From: an uncultured Lewinella sp.
GTDB taxonomy: Bacteria; Bacteroidota; Bacteroidia; Chitinophagales; Saprospiraceae
Direction: 5' to 3'
Length of the DNA: 34,811 bases
Assembly: GCA_913057785.1 (NCBI GenBank)
Contig: CAJXPD010000095.1
Location: 1-34,811 of the forward strand
Each line of letters starts with the position of its first letter. Within the stretch, counting starts at the first letter, position 1. Both the position numbers and the translations under genes were made by a program. This document shows, in pieces, positions 1-7,559 of this stretch. The notes under the pieces were generated by a model, which saw only the letters and a list, made by a program, of their open reading frames with translations, ran no database searches and was not told the DNA's origin.

Positions 1-1423
1 AAATATTGACCGCATTGCCAATGAGGGAATCCGGTTTACAAACAGCTTTGTGACGAATTCTATTTGTGCGCCGAGTAGAGCCGTCTTGCTGACCGGCAAG
101 TATAGCCACCTAAATGGTTTGCGAGATAATCGCGATCATTTTGATGGAAGCCAGATGAATTTTGCGAAGCTATTACAACAAGCGGGCTATTCCACTGCGG
201 TAGTAGGAAAGTGGCACCTCAAAACGCAACCTACCGGCTTTGATTACTGGGATGTACTGATTGGTCAAGGTAACTATTATAATCCCAGGATGGTGCGAAT
301 GGGGGATACTATGACACACACCGGCTATACCACCGATATTATTACCGATATCGCACTAGACGTTCTAGAAAAGAGAGATACGACCAAGCCCTTCTGCATG
401 CTCTACCATCACAAGGCTCCACATCGGAATTGGATGCCAAACCTTAAGGATCTTCCCGAGTTCTTGCAAAAAGAATATCCATTGCCTCCTACTTTATTTG
501 ATGATTATGAAGGAAGAGAAGCTGCTGCCTCACAGGATATGCGGATTGAAGATATGTATATGTCATCCGATATGAAGTTGCTGCCGGAAGACTATGGCGA
601 AGAAACCGGGACAGGAGGTGGAGGAGCCAGCAACTTCCGGGCACCAAGGAATTGGGATAATCTACGAAAGCTACTCACTCCCGAACAAAGAAAAGTTTGG
701 GACGAGAACTACGATCCAATCCGCAAAGCTTTCCGAGAAAATCCACCCACCGGGAAGGAACTGATTATTTGGAAATATCAACGATACATGCAGGACTATA
801 TGGGAAGCGTTGCCAGCGTAGATGAAAATATCGGTCGAGTATTGGCGTACCTAGATCAGCAAAATTTGGCAGACAATACCATCGTTGTATATACCTCTGA
901 TCAAGGGTTCTACTTAGGTGAACATGGGTGGTACGATAAACGCTTTATGTATGAAGAATCCTTTTCTATGCCATTGGTGATTCGATATCCTGCTGGTGTT
1001 GAGGCTGGACAAGTGAGGGATGAGCTGGTGATGAACCTCGATTTTGCCCCAACATTCTTGGATTATGCAGGGGTAGAGGTTCCCGAAGAAATGCAAGGTG
1101 AATCCATGCGGCCTATTTGGGAAAGTACAGCTAGCCCAGACTGGAGAAAGAGTGTATACTATCATTACTATGAATATCCACATGGCTGGCATAACGTCAA
1201 ACGGCATGAGGGCGTTCGCGACGACCGCTATAAATTGATCCATTTCTATCATGACATTGACGATTGGGAACTCTTCGATCTGGCTACCGATAGTTTGGAG
1301 ATTAATAATTTGTCCGAGGACCCAGCTTATCAGGAGGTGAAAGAACGCCTACAAAAGGAGTTGTTGCGCTTAAGGGAGTACTACCAGGTGCCAGAAAATA
1401 ATACCGGAGATATGGCAAATTAG
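1..1423 (+). CDS. Sulfatase, S1 family (5'-truncated)
   Basis: The reading frame is open from base 2, so the gene starts before the window; a GTG at 50 is internal, not the start. The formylglycine motif CAPSRAVLLTG begins with the Cys codon at 65-67; this Cys is converted to formylglycine by a maturase in active type I sulfatases. Further family marks are GKWHL (from about base 208), the AP-H stretch near 416-425 and SDQGFYLGEHGW near 897-930, which carries metal and substrate residues. The protein would hydrolyse sulfate esters, probably on sulfated polysaccharides or glycosaminoglycans; the layout resembles GlcNAc-6-sulfatase-type members, but the substrate is inference. The N-terminus, including any signal peptide, is outside the window. 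It is convergent with the cystathionine synthase gene and the two share the hairpin at 1447-1480. Confidence 0.93.
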   Translation, partial: NIDRIANEGIRFTNSFVTNSICAPSRAVLLTGKYSHLNGLRDNRDHFDGSQMNFAKLLQQAGYSTAVVGKWHLKTQPTGFDYWDVLIGQGNYYNPRMVRMGDTMTHTGYTTDIITDIALDVLEKRDTTKPFCMLYHHKAPHRNWMPNLKDLPEFLQKEYPLPPTLFDDYEGREAAASQDMRIEDMYMSSDMKLLPEDYGEETGTGGGGASNFRAPRNWDNLRKLLTPEQRKVWDENYDPIRKAFRENPPTGKELIIWKYQRYMQDYMGSVASVDENIGRVLAYLDQQNLADNTIVVYTSDQGFYLGEHGWYDKRFMYEESFSMPLVIRYPAGVEAGQVRDELVMNLDFAPTFLDYAGVEVPEEMQGESMRPIWESTASPDWRKSVYYHYYEYPHGWHNVKRHEGVRDDRYKLIHFYHDIDDWELFDLATDSLEINNLSEDPAYQEVKERLQKELLRLREYYQVPENNTGDMAN

Positions 1424-1446
1424 AAATACAGCGTAGACAAAAAATA

Positions 1447-1480
1447 AGCCGGAGTAGGAGCGAGGTCCTATTCCGGCTTG
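1447..1480. terminator. Bidirectional hairpin terminator between convergent genes
   Basis: A 14-base arm at 1447-1460 pairs with 1467-1480 (one G-U) around a 6-base loop. On the minus strand the stem is followed by ATTTTT, so it suits the cystathionine synthase gene ending at 1501. On the plus strand the following bases are only moderately T-rich, but the position also suits the sulfatase gene ending at 1423. Confidence 0.8.
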
Positions 1481-1500
1481 TTCGTTATAAAGGATATTCC

Positions 1501-2862
1501 CTAAAGGGCTTGAATAATATCGTACTGGGTAATGATATGCATTTGACCACTGGCAGTTTTGACTAGTACTGCATCCATGTTCTTATCAATGAATTTATTC
1601 AATTGAGAGAAGGGGAGGTCTAGGGACACGATAGGTAGGGGATCTCCCATGATATCTGCTACCTTCTTGTCGGAATGCTGCATCGGATTTTCCAATAGGA
1701 AGCTCAAAACATTGCTTTCCGTCAAGGAACCCACAATGTTCTCAGTTTCATCCATTACCGGTAGTTGCGAGATGTCCTTGGATTTCATCAGATCGAAAGC
1801 TGCGCGGACCGTATCGCTGGTTTTTACCGAAAGAAACTCATTAGTGTCCTTTCTACCTAAAATCTCTTTCACGGTCATTTCTGTCTCTAGAAACCCTCTC
1901 TCTCGCATCCAATCATCATTGTAGATCTTTCCTACATATCGACTTCCGTGATCGTGGATCACTACTACCACAACATCTTCCGGACTGAGTTTGTCTTTCA
2001 GTTGCAATAAGCCCGCCATGGCTGAGCCCGCGGAGTAACCCAGCAAAATACCTTCCTCCTTAGCCAGTCTTCTTGCCATGAGGGCTCCATCCTTATCCGT
2101 CACTTTTTCGAACAGATCGATCACTTCGAAATCCACATTCTTAGGAAGAATATCCTCTCCAATCCCCTCTGTAATGTAGGGGTAGATTTCCTTCTCATCG
2201 AATTCTCCAGTTTCGTGGTATTTCTTGAAAACAGAACCGTAGGTATCGATTCCCCATACTTTGACATCTGGATTTTGCTCTTTTAGGTATCGACCTGTAC
2301 CAGAAATTGTTCCTCCGGTGCCAACACCAACAATTAGGTGAGTGACCTTACCTTCGGTTTGCTTCCAAATCTCTGGACCAGTACTTTCGTAGTGTGCCTG
2401 TCGATTAGAAAGATTATCGTATTGATTGAACCAGTATGAATTGGGAATCTCTTTGCTCAGTCTTTCGGCTACAGAATAGTAAGAGCGCTCATCTTCGGGC
2501 GTGACATTGGTTGGGCAAACGACCACCTCAGCTCCAACGGCCTTCAGGAGGTCGATTTTTTCCTTTGATTGCTTATCATTGGTGGTGAAAATGGCTCTGT
2601 AACCTTTAACAGCCCCAGCTAGGGCTAGCCCCATCCCCGTATTACCACTGGTACACTCAATGATGGTTCCACCGGGGCGTAGATCTCCTCGTGCCTCAGC
2701 ATCTTCCAACATTTTCAGTGCCATTCTATCCTTGATGGAGTGACCGGGGTTAAAGGTCTCTACCTTCATCAATACCGTAGCAGGGATGTCTTTTACTACT
2801 TTGTGTAATTGCACCAAAGGTGTGTTACCGATGGTTTCTAGGATGTTGTTTTTTATATCCAT
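1501..2862 (-). CDS. Cystathionine beta-synthase (PLP domain + CBS pair)
   Basis: This 453-aa protein is a fold-type II PLP enzyme of the CBS / O-acetylserine sulfhydrylase family. Residues about 1-320 form the catalytic part: K44 in SIKDR is the Schiff-base lysine, TSGNTG the substrate loop and GVGTGGTISG the phosphate-binding loop. Residues about 330-453 hold two CBS domains, which usually bind adenine nucleotides or S-adenosylmethionine and regulate activity. It would condense serine (or an activated serine) with homocysteine, or with sulfide, in cytoplasmic sulfur amino acid metabolism. Cysteine synthase activity cannot be excluded from sequence. No cystathionine lyase gene is adjacent. 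A TAnnTTTG promoter element lies just upstream at 2890-2897, giving a leader of roughly 20 bases. Confidence 0.93.
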   Translation of the reverse strand: MDIKNNILETIGNTPLVQLHKVVKDIPATVLMKVETFNPGHSIKDRMALKMLEDAEARGDLRPGGTIIECTSGNTGMGLALAGAVKGYRAIFTTNDKQSKEKIDLLKAVGAEVVVCPTNVTPEDERSYYSVAERLSKEIPNSYWFNQYDNLSNRQAHYESTGPEIWKQTEGKVTHLIVGVGTGGTISGTGRYLKEQNPDVKVWGIDTYGSVFKKYHETGEFDEKEIYPYITEGIGEDILPKNVDFEVIDLFEKVTDKDGALMARRLAKEEGILLGYSAGSAMAGLLQLKDKLSPEDVVVVVIHDHGSRYVGKIYNDDWMRERGFLETEMTVKEILGRKDTNEFLSVKTSDTVRAAFDLMKSKDISQLPVMDETENIVGSLTESNVLSFLLENPMQHSDKKVADIMGDPLPIVSLDLPFSQLNKFIDKNMDAVLVKTASGQMHIITQYDIIQAL

Positions 2863-2889
2863 TCTTTATCTGATTTGCCATTCAAAGTG

Positions 2890-2897
2890 CAAATGTA
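2890..2897 (-). promoter_or_regulatory. -7 promoter element for cystathionine beta-synthase
   Basis: The minus strand reads TACATTTG, a full match to the Bacteroidota -7 consensus TAnnTTTG, 28 bases before the ATG at 2862. I see no clear -33 TTG at the usual spacing; that region overlaps the hairpin at 2916-2937. Confidence 0.55.
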
Positions 2898-2915
2898 CTA
2901 GAAAAGAAAGGAAGG

Positions 2916-2937
2916 GAGAAGTTGGGGACAACTTCTC
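2916..2937 (-). terminator. Terminator of the LysM gene
   Basis: A perfect 9-base inverted repeat (2916-2924 with 2929-2937) has a 4-base loop. On the minus strand it is followed by a pyrimidine-rich CCTTTCTTTT-like tract. It lies 42 bases after the LysM gene stop and just before the promoter of the next gene. Confidence 0.65.
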
Positions 2938-2978
2938 AGCAAAAACCTGACTTTCTCTTAACAATAGAAGGTAAATCG

Positions 2979-3839
2979 CTAGCGGTAATACTTGACTTGT
3001 ACGAAGAAACGAGGATCCTTAGCTCCCAAGAGTTTCGCTGCCAAGGGAGAGAGTACCACTGCCACATTGTTTTCATACGCGGTGGAAGGTATAGAACCTA
3101 TTACCTTGGCGTATACTGTTCGATGGGTCATTGGATTTGTTATCTCGATGACAGAGTCCGGCCGGGCATTACGATGCAGGGCGAAGAGTTGATCATTGTT
3201 GCTCGTCTTTTGCCAGGTGGCGATGCCCTGTATAGATTTTTCCTTTCGACTAACCACTTTTTCAAGGTATCGTTTCTGCAACGCCTCATTTTGGGGGTGA
3301 TACGGACCGTTTGGATTCTTTCGATAATCCTCCGGCACTCCGGCGAGACTGATCCAACCAATATGCAAGACTTGTCCTGTCTTGAGGGTGGTGCTACTTA
3401 ATTGATTCCGAGCCATTATGTCTTCGATAGGCATCCGGAAGTAATGTTTTGCAATGCGGAACATCGTATCTCCTTTCTTAACCACATAGTACACTCTTGC
3501 ATGTTGAGAAGGGGCGAAAGCGGGATAGGTATAGCGCAAAATAGCTTTGTTGGGAATGGGAATCCTGATCGGGTCACCTACAGATAAACGCTTTTCCTTT
3601 AAGCCTGAATTATAGTAGTAGAGTTCCTGGACCCTAAGTCCATAGAATTTAGCTAGTGAGAATAAGGTTTGCTTCTTTTCTAAGGTGTGGTAAAAGAATT
3701 TCTCTTGATAGGTTCCTATGTGCAGAAGCACGCTGTCTTGAGGGAGTAGGTAGAATAGGCTGTCTCCCGTTGCCTGTGCAGTGTTTGCTGTCATCCAAAG
3801 TACGATGACAATAGCCCAGTATCTCATAGTTTTGGTCAT
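2979..3839 (-). CDS. Exported LysM protein with RlpA-like C-terminal domain
   Basis: The protein has about 286 aa from the ATG at 3839 (MTKTMRYW), which begins a clear signal peptide ending near TANTAQA; an alternative ATG is at 3827. A longer frame back to 3986 is open, but promoter-like TAnnTTTG elements at 3865-3872 and 3942-3949 lie inside it, so I reject that start. Two LysM domains follow (YHTLEKKQTLFSLA and YYVVKKGDTMFRIA), which bind peptidoglycan glycan chains. The C-terminal 90 residues (ATW, then ALHRNARPDSVIEITNP, then VVLSPLAAKLLG) look like the double-psi beta-barrel of RlpA-type proteins. Likely place is the periplasm, bound to the wall. Lytic transglycosylase activity is known for some RlpA proteins but is not shown here. 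Confidence 0.85.
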   Translation of the reverse strand: MTKTMRYWAIVIVLWMTANTAQATGDSLFYLLPQDSVLLHIGTYQEKFFYHTLEKKQTLFSLAKFYGLRVQELYYYNSGLKEKRLSVGDPIRIPIPNKAILRYTYPAFAPSQHARVYYVVKKGDTMFRIAKHYFRMPIEDIMARNQLSSTTLKTGQVLHIGWISLAGVPEDYRKNPNGPYHPQNEALQKRYLEKVVSRKEKSIQGIATWQKTSNNDQLFALHRNARPDSVIEITNPMTHRTVYAKVIGSIPSTAYENNVAVVLSPLAAKLLGAKDPRFFVQVKYYR

Positions 3840-3864
3840 AATCTTAGCGAATTGGGGTATGCTA

Positions 3865-3872
3865 CAAATATA
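3865..3872 (-). promoter_or_regulatory. -7 promoter element for the LysM gene
   Basis: The minus strand reads TATATTTG, matching TAnnTTTG, 26 bases before the ATG at 3839. A second full match (TACCTTTG on the minus strand) lies at 3942-3949 within a short direct repeat of GGCAAAGG. Either would start transcription downstream of the rejected ATG at 3986. Confidence 0.5.
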
Positions 3873-4046
3873 GTAAGTAATGTACAAAAATGGGGCCGGA
3901 TTTTTAAGCCTGTCTGTTTGGGCTTTAGGTACGGAGCAAGGCAAAGGTAACGGCAAAGGCATACGTTCACGGCTGATTCTAAGCACTTGATATGACTAAG
4001 GGCCCACAAGAGGGGAGTTAAAAGACATTATTTTACCATTACTTGT

Positions 4047-4054
4047 TATTTTGC
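4047..4054 (+). promoter_or_regulatory. Possible -7 element (TATTTTGC) for kdsB
   Basis: TATTTTGC sits only 5 bases before the kdsB ATG. It is one base shorter than the TAnnTTTG consensus. Similar TAnnTTGC boxes appear before other starts in this window (20468, 34617). If used, the message would be leaderless or nearly so. Confidence 0.35.
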
Positions 4055-4058
4055 GCTT

Positions 4059-4805
4059 ATGAAAGTACTAGGAGTAATCCCGGCAAGGTATGAATCAACT
4101 CGATTTCCTGGTAAACCCTTAGTGAACATCCAGGGAAAAAGCATGATTGCCCGGGTCTATGAAAGATGTCGGCAAGCCAAGACTTTAAATCAGGTCATTG
4201 TTGCGACAGATGATCAGCGAATATACGATCACGTCAAGTCATTTGGAGGGGATGTCATGATGACCAGTAAGAGTCATCGTAGCGGAACGGACCGCTGTGC
4301 GGAAGTGGCTGCAGAACATAGGGAGGTAGAAATTGTTGTAAATATTCAGGGAGATGAACCATTTATTGATCCGAATCAAATTGATCAACTTGTTCACTTA
4401 TTTGAAGGATCATCTACTGTAGACATTGCCACTTTAGCTAAGAAGATCGATTCAGAAAAGGCATTGATGGATCCTAACATCGTCAAGGTGGTTTTCAATA
4501 AGCAGGCCGAGGCACTGTATTTTAGTAGAAGTACAATTCCCTTTGTTCGTAATCTAGCCAGTGGGCAATGGTTAAGGCATCATGATTTCTACAAGCATAT
4601 TGGGATCTACGCTTTCAGGAATGAGGTGCTACAAGCATGTGCCAAACTACCACCAGGGAAGCTGGAAATCATGGAGTCCTTAGAGCAATTGCGCTGGTTG
4701 GAGGCTGGATATAATATCAGTGTGGGGCTCACAAAGCTGGAGACGATGGGAATTGATACGCCAGAGGACCTGGAGAAATTCGAAACAGAGAATGAACTTT
4801 TGTAG
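4059..4805 (+). CDS. kdsB: 3-deoxy-manno-octulosonate cytidylyltransferase (CMP-Kdo synthetase)
   Basis: The 248-aa protein activates Kdo with CTP to give CMP-Kdo, the donor for lipopolysaccharide inner core synthesis in the cytoplasm. It opens with IPARYESTRFPGKPL (residues 7-21), the nucleotide-binding signature, and has SGTDRCAEVA at about 75-84 and NIQGDEP at 95-101 with the metal-binding Asp. SRSTIPF and the late GIDTPEDLE segment are also typical. The length equals that of characterised KdsB proteins. The last 14 bases overlap the start of the Nudix gene, so the two are probably translationally coupled. The gene marks the organism as having Kdo-containing LPS. Confidence 0.96.
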   Translation: MKVLGVIPARYESTRFPGKPLVNIQGKSMIARVYERCRQAKTLNQVIVATDDQRIYDHVKSFGGDVMMTSKSHRSGTDRCAEVAAEHREVEIVVNIQGDEPFIDPNQIDQLVHLFEGSSTVDIATLAKKIDSEKALMDPNIVKVVFNKQAEALYFSRSTIPFVRNLASGQWLRHHDFYKHIGIYAFRNEVLQACAKLPPGKLEIMESLEQLRWLEAGYNISVGLTKLETMGIDTPEDLEKFETENELL

Positions 4806-5340
4806 TAATTGTGGATCGAACCGCTTGCAATTTACCGTTCCGTCTGGTGACAACAGGCCTAGATGGGTATGTCAAAATTGTGGTACGATTCACTACTCCA
4901 ACCCGAACATTGTGGCTGGTTGCCTGCCGATCTGGGGGGATCAGGTACTGCTTTGTAAAAGGGCTATCGAACCAAGACTTGGTTATTGGAACGTACCTGG
5001 CGGCTATCTTGAAAATGGAGAGCGGGTAGAGGAAGGTGCGAGTCGAGAAGTGTGGGAGGAAGCCTTAGCGAAGGTTGTAGATTTGGAAATCCATACGATT
5101 TATAGCATTCCGCACATTAATCAGGTCTACATGCATTTCTTGGGTCGGATGGAAAAGCTCGAGTTTGGTGTAGGGGAGGAGAGTGAAGAGGTTCGCCTAT
5201 TTAAAGAAGAAGAGATACCCTGGAAGGAGATCGCTTTTACCTCTTCTGTATTTACCCTCAAAAAATACTATTCAGATCTAAAGGCAGGGAAACGACAAGT
5301 ACATATCGGCCATCTAGATATCGAAAAATTCAGGAAGTAG
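4792..5340 (+). CDS. Nudix hydrolase with N-terminal zinc ribbon
   Basis: I choose the ATG at 4792, inside the last codons of kdsB; the frame is open further upstream only as antiphase kdsB sequence. The 182-aa protein starts with a zinc ribbon, Cys4-x2-Cys7 and Cys27-x2-Cys30. The Nudix box follows at 71-93: Gly71, Glu77, then REVWEE at 85-90, giving the metal-binding Glu residues. The Gly near the end of the consensus box is replaced (EEALA). The family hydrolyses nucleoside diphosphates linked to another moiety, for example ADP-ribose or NADH; the zinc ribbon plus Nudix arrangement is shared with NudC/YjhB-like members, and the real substrate is unknown. It ends 3 bases from the convergent cytidine deaminase. 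Confidence 0.9.
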   Translation: MNFCSNCGSNRLQFTVPSGDNRPRWVCQNCGTIHYSNPNIVAGCLPIWGDQVLLCKRAIEPRLGYWNVPGGYLENGERVEEGASREVWEEALAKVVDLEIHTIYSIPHINQVYMHFLGRMEKLEFGVGEESEEVRLFKEEEIPWKEIAFTSSVFTLKKYYSDLKAGKRQVHIGHLDIEKFRK

Positions 5341-5343
5341 ATG

Positions 5344-5823
5344 TCATAAAAACTTTCTACTAAAAGATAAAGGGAGGAGTGGAGCAATTTCATCAAACTT
5401 ATACACGAGTCCCTCTTGCCCCTGCAAGAGTAAGCCAATCCGGGCCTTCTGCCGACCTTCATACTCACTAATTATTTGCCGGCAAGATCCACAAGGAGCT
5501 GCAGGTTCTAAAGCAGGTTTTGCCTCGTTCTTGACTCGGATCGCCATCCACAGAATCTTGGCTTCTGGAAATTGTACTTTGGCTCTGGATAGGGCGACAG
5601 GTTCTGCACAGATACACATGGGATATGCGGCATTTTCCTGGTTGGCTCCCTCAATAATTTGACCATTGTCAAGCAGAATGGCTACACCGACTTGAAATCC
5701 AGAATAGGGTGCATAGGCTTTGTCGCAGGCAGCTAGGGCTCTATCTAACAAGTTCCTTTCCTCGGAGCTTAAATCCGCTTTTTCCAGGGAGAGAAAGGAC
5801 GTGTTAAGATGTATATGCTTCAT
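5344..5823 (-). CDS. cdd: Cytidine deaminase
   Basis: The 159-aa protein deaminates cytidine and deoxycytidine to uridine forms in pyrimidine salvage. Zinc ligands are visible: Cys72 in CAE, with Glu74 as the proton-shuttling residue, and Cys111 and Cys114 in PCGSCRQ. NQENAAYP at 61-68 is the ribose-binding segment. It has an extra N-terminal stretch of about 20 residues compared with the short tetrameric (about 130-aa) enzymes. A weak -7-like TATCTTTC lies upstream on the minus strand near 5844-5851. The gene is convergent with the Nudix gene and stands alone as a transcription unit. Confidence 0.94.
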   Translation of the reverse strand: MKHIHLNTSFLSLEKADLSSEERNLLDRALAACDKAYAPYSGFQVGVAILLDNGQIIEGANQENAAYPMCICAEPVALSRAKVQFPEAKILWMAIRVKNEAKPALEPAAPCGSCRQIISEYEGRQKARIGLLLQGQEGLVYKFDEIAPLLPLSFSRKFL

Positions 5824-6030
5824 AATCAGAGTGAAGTTTCAGGGAAAGATAACGCATAGCGTCCATTGATAAAGAAATTCGGCCTTGATTTCTGCCGTCC
5901 TGTCAGATACGGGGACCCACTTGGAGAAAATTTTGTAATTTGCGTCCTCGCCAACCTATGCAGGAGCTAACATCCCTTCTTACAGGGGATCAAGTGTAAA
6001 AGCTAGAGCAACAAATCAACGTTTTATTTA

Positions 6031-6064
6031 TTAAAAAACGGCCCAATAGGTATATTGCGGCCGT
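6031..6064 (-). terminator. Rho-independent terminator on the minus strand
   Basis: Stem 6038-6043/6059-6064 continues as 6044-6048/6053-6057 with one bulged base and a 4-base loop. Reading leftward the stem is followed by TTTTTT. No protein gene precedes it on that strand between it and the divergent operon, so it most likely ends a small RNA. Confidence 0.7.
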
Positions 6065-6143
6065 CTTTACTTAGGCTGTTGGCTGCAGCTCTGTCGCTTT
6101 GGATAAAGGGCAGTGGTATTGTTTGTTCAACAGGCCTACACCC
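6031..6143 (-). ncRNA. Candidate structured small RNA of about 113 nt
   Basis: On the minus strand a TAATTTG box at 6149-6155 is followed by a stem pairing 6128-6138 with 6072-6081 (10 pairs, one bulged base). A hairpin at 6038-6064 then leads into a run of six T. Between the two arms of the long stem is a 46-base internal segment that can form only short helices. The layout (promoter, closed stem with an open inner region, terminator) is that of a free-standing small RNA. I do not recognise the family: it lacks the signal recognition particle RNA tip and tmRNA ends. A 6S-like role is possible but not supported by anything specific. The ends are estimates. Confidence 0.4.
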
Positions 6144-6221
6144 TAACACAAATTATCAGGAAGCCGCTGTAATGATTCGTATGAAATGCTTGGAGTGGCT
6201 CCTAGCCTAAAGTCAAAAGAA

Positions 6222-7559
6222 ATGAAAAACATCCTAATCATAGGAGCTGGAAGATCCTCCACTTCCTTGATCAAGTATGTGTTGCAGTTAGCAAAAGAGA
6301 AAGGCTGCTTTGTTACCGTAGCTGATGCTGATCCCAAACGGGCGGCTGCACGAATTGGTGATCATCCCAATGGTCGCTCGGCCTGGCTCGACGTACTGAA
6401 ATCAAACGATAGAAAAGATTTGATCAGCCGCGCAGATATAGTAGTTTCATTACTACCTGCCCATTTGCACTTGGAGGTCGCACATGACTGTATCAAGCTT
6501 AGAAAACATCTGATTACTGCTTCCTACGTCTCGCAAGAAATGTATCGCCTTGGAGATGAAGCCCGAGATCGTGAATTGATTTTTATGGGAGAAATGGGGC
6601 TTGATCCAGGGATTGATCATATGTCTGCTAAGCAGAAAATTGAAGAGATCAAAGAAAAAGGAGGGAAACTGACTGCTTTCCGCTCTTACACAGGGGGGCT
6701 GATTGCGCCAGAAAGCGATGATAACCCTTGGAACTACAAGTTTACTTGGAATCCCAGGAATGTAGTCTTGATGGGACAAGGTACCGCCCAATATTTAGAA
6801 GGTGGCAAACTCCGGTTTCTCCCTTATAATCGGCTGTTTGAGGAATTCAGAGTAGTCGATGTAGCAGGACTGGGAGAATATGAGATGTATGCGAATCGAG
6901 ATTCCCTTCTGTATAAAGATATATATGGCCTTGAAGGAATTCCAAATATCTTAAGAGGTACCTTCAGGCCAACGGGTTTTTGCAAGGCTTGGAATGCACT
7001 AATTAAGATCGGTATTACGGACGGGTCTTACCCGATATTGAATTCAGGAGATATTACCTATCACGAATGGATGGATGGATACGTGAATAATCGTCCTGGC
7101 AGTTCGGTTAAAGAAAAAGTAGCCAATCTGATCGGAGAGAACTTGAATTCTCCGGTAATGAGAAAATTGGAGTGGCTTGGCTTATTCCGTAAGAAGAAGA
7201 TTAAGTTGCCGAATGCTACACCTGCTTTAATTCTGGAGCATCTGCTTTTGGAGAAATGGCAGCTGGGTAAGGGAGATAAGGATATGGTGGTGATGCAACA
7301 TGAATTCGAATATGAATTAGGAGGTAAAAAGCACTTAACTGAATCTACCCTGATTCTGAAAGGAGAGAATGAATTGGACACGGCGATGTCGAAATTGGTA
7401 GGCTTACCGATGGGGATATTCGTACGACTGGTTATGGAGGGTAAGATTACCTCGACTGGGGTAAACATTCCGGTCATGAAAGAAGTCTACGAACCGGTCC
7501 TGGAAGAATTGCAGGATTTTGGAGTAGTCTTCAAAGAGCGCGAATCGGTCATTGGTTAA
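6222..7559 (+). CDS. Saccharopine reductase-like protein (Lys9 type)
   Basis: I start at the ATG at 6222 because MKNILIIGAGRSS begins directly with the Rossmann fold; an in-frame ATG at 6186 would add 12 residues of no recognisable character. The 445-aa length matches fungal saccharopine reductase. The NAD(P)-binding loop is GAGRSS (residues 8-13), LLPAHLH follows the Rossmann half, and MGLDPGIDHMSA marks the start of the C-terminal dehydrogenase domain. The family joins or splits glutamate and aminoadipate semialdehyde in lysine metabolism. It is the first gene of a five-gene operon and overlaps the next gene by 8 bases. A second, different member of the superfamily is the fourth gene. Whether it acts on lysine intermediates or on a polyamine-related imine is open. 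Confidence 0.88.
   Translation: MKNILIIGAGRSSTSLIKYVLQLAKEKGCFVTVADADPKRAAARIGDHPNGRSAWLDVLKSNDRKDLISRADIVVSLLPAHLHLEVAHDCIKLRKHLITASYVSQEMYRLGDEARDRELIFMGEMGLDPGIDHMSAKQKIEEIKEKGGKLTAFRSYTGGLIAPESDDNPWNYKFTWNPRNVVLMGQGTAQYLEGGKLRFLPYNRLFEEFRVVDVAGLGEYEMYANRDSLLYKDIYGLEGIPNILRGTFRPTGFCKAWNALIKIGITDGSYPILNSGDITYHEWMDGYVNNRPGSSVKEKVANLIGENLNSPVMRKLEWLGLFRKKKIKLPNATPALILEHLLLEKWQLGKGDKDMVVMQHEFEYELGGKKHLTESTLILKGENELDTAMSKLVGLPMGIFVRLVMEGKITSTGVNIPVMKEVYEPVLEELQDFGVVFKERESVIG

Larger units (their letters stand above)
5824..6221. other. 398-base intergenic region with candidate small RNA
   Basis: No protein gene is supported here. The right part (6030-6156) carries a promoter-like box, a long stem and a terminator, all reading leftward; see the ncRNA entry. 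The left part (about 5930-6030) has a TAATTTGC box at 5938-5945 on the plus strand and a weak hairpin at 5972-5990, whose role I cannot assign. No clear promoter for the operon starting at 6222 was found. Confidence 0.5.

Noticed and set aside
2922..3401. 159-codon plus-strand frame
   Set aside because: It lies wholly opposite the LysM/RlpA-like gene, which has clear domains; the frame has no recognisable protein character.
3840..3986. Upstream extension of the LysM gene to an ATG at 3986
   Set aside because: The added 49 residues are not a signal peptide, while one begins at 3839, and promoter-like boxes lie inside the extension.
5002..5070. Altered Nudix box Gly as a sign of an inactive enzyme
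   Set aside because: All metal-binding Glu residues (REVWEE) are kept, and this position varies in active members.
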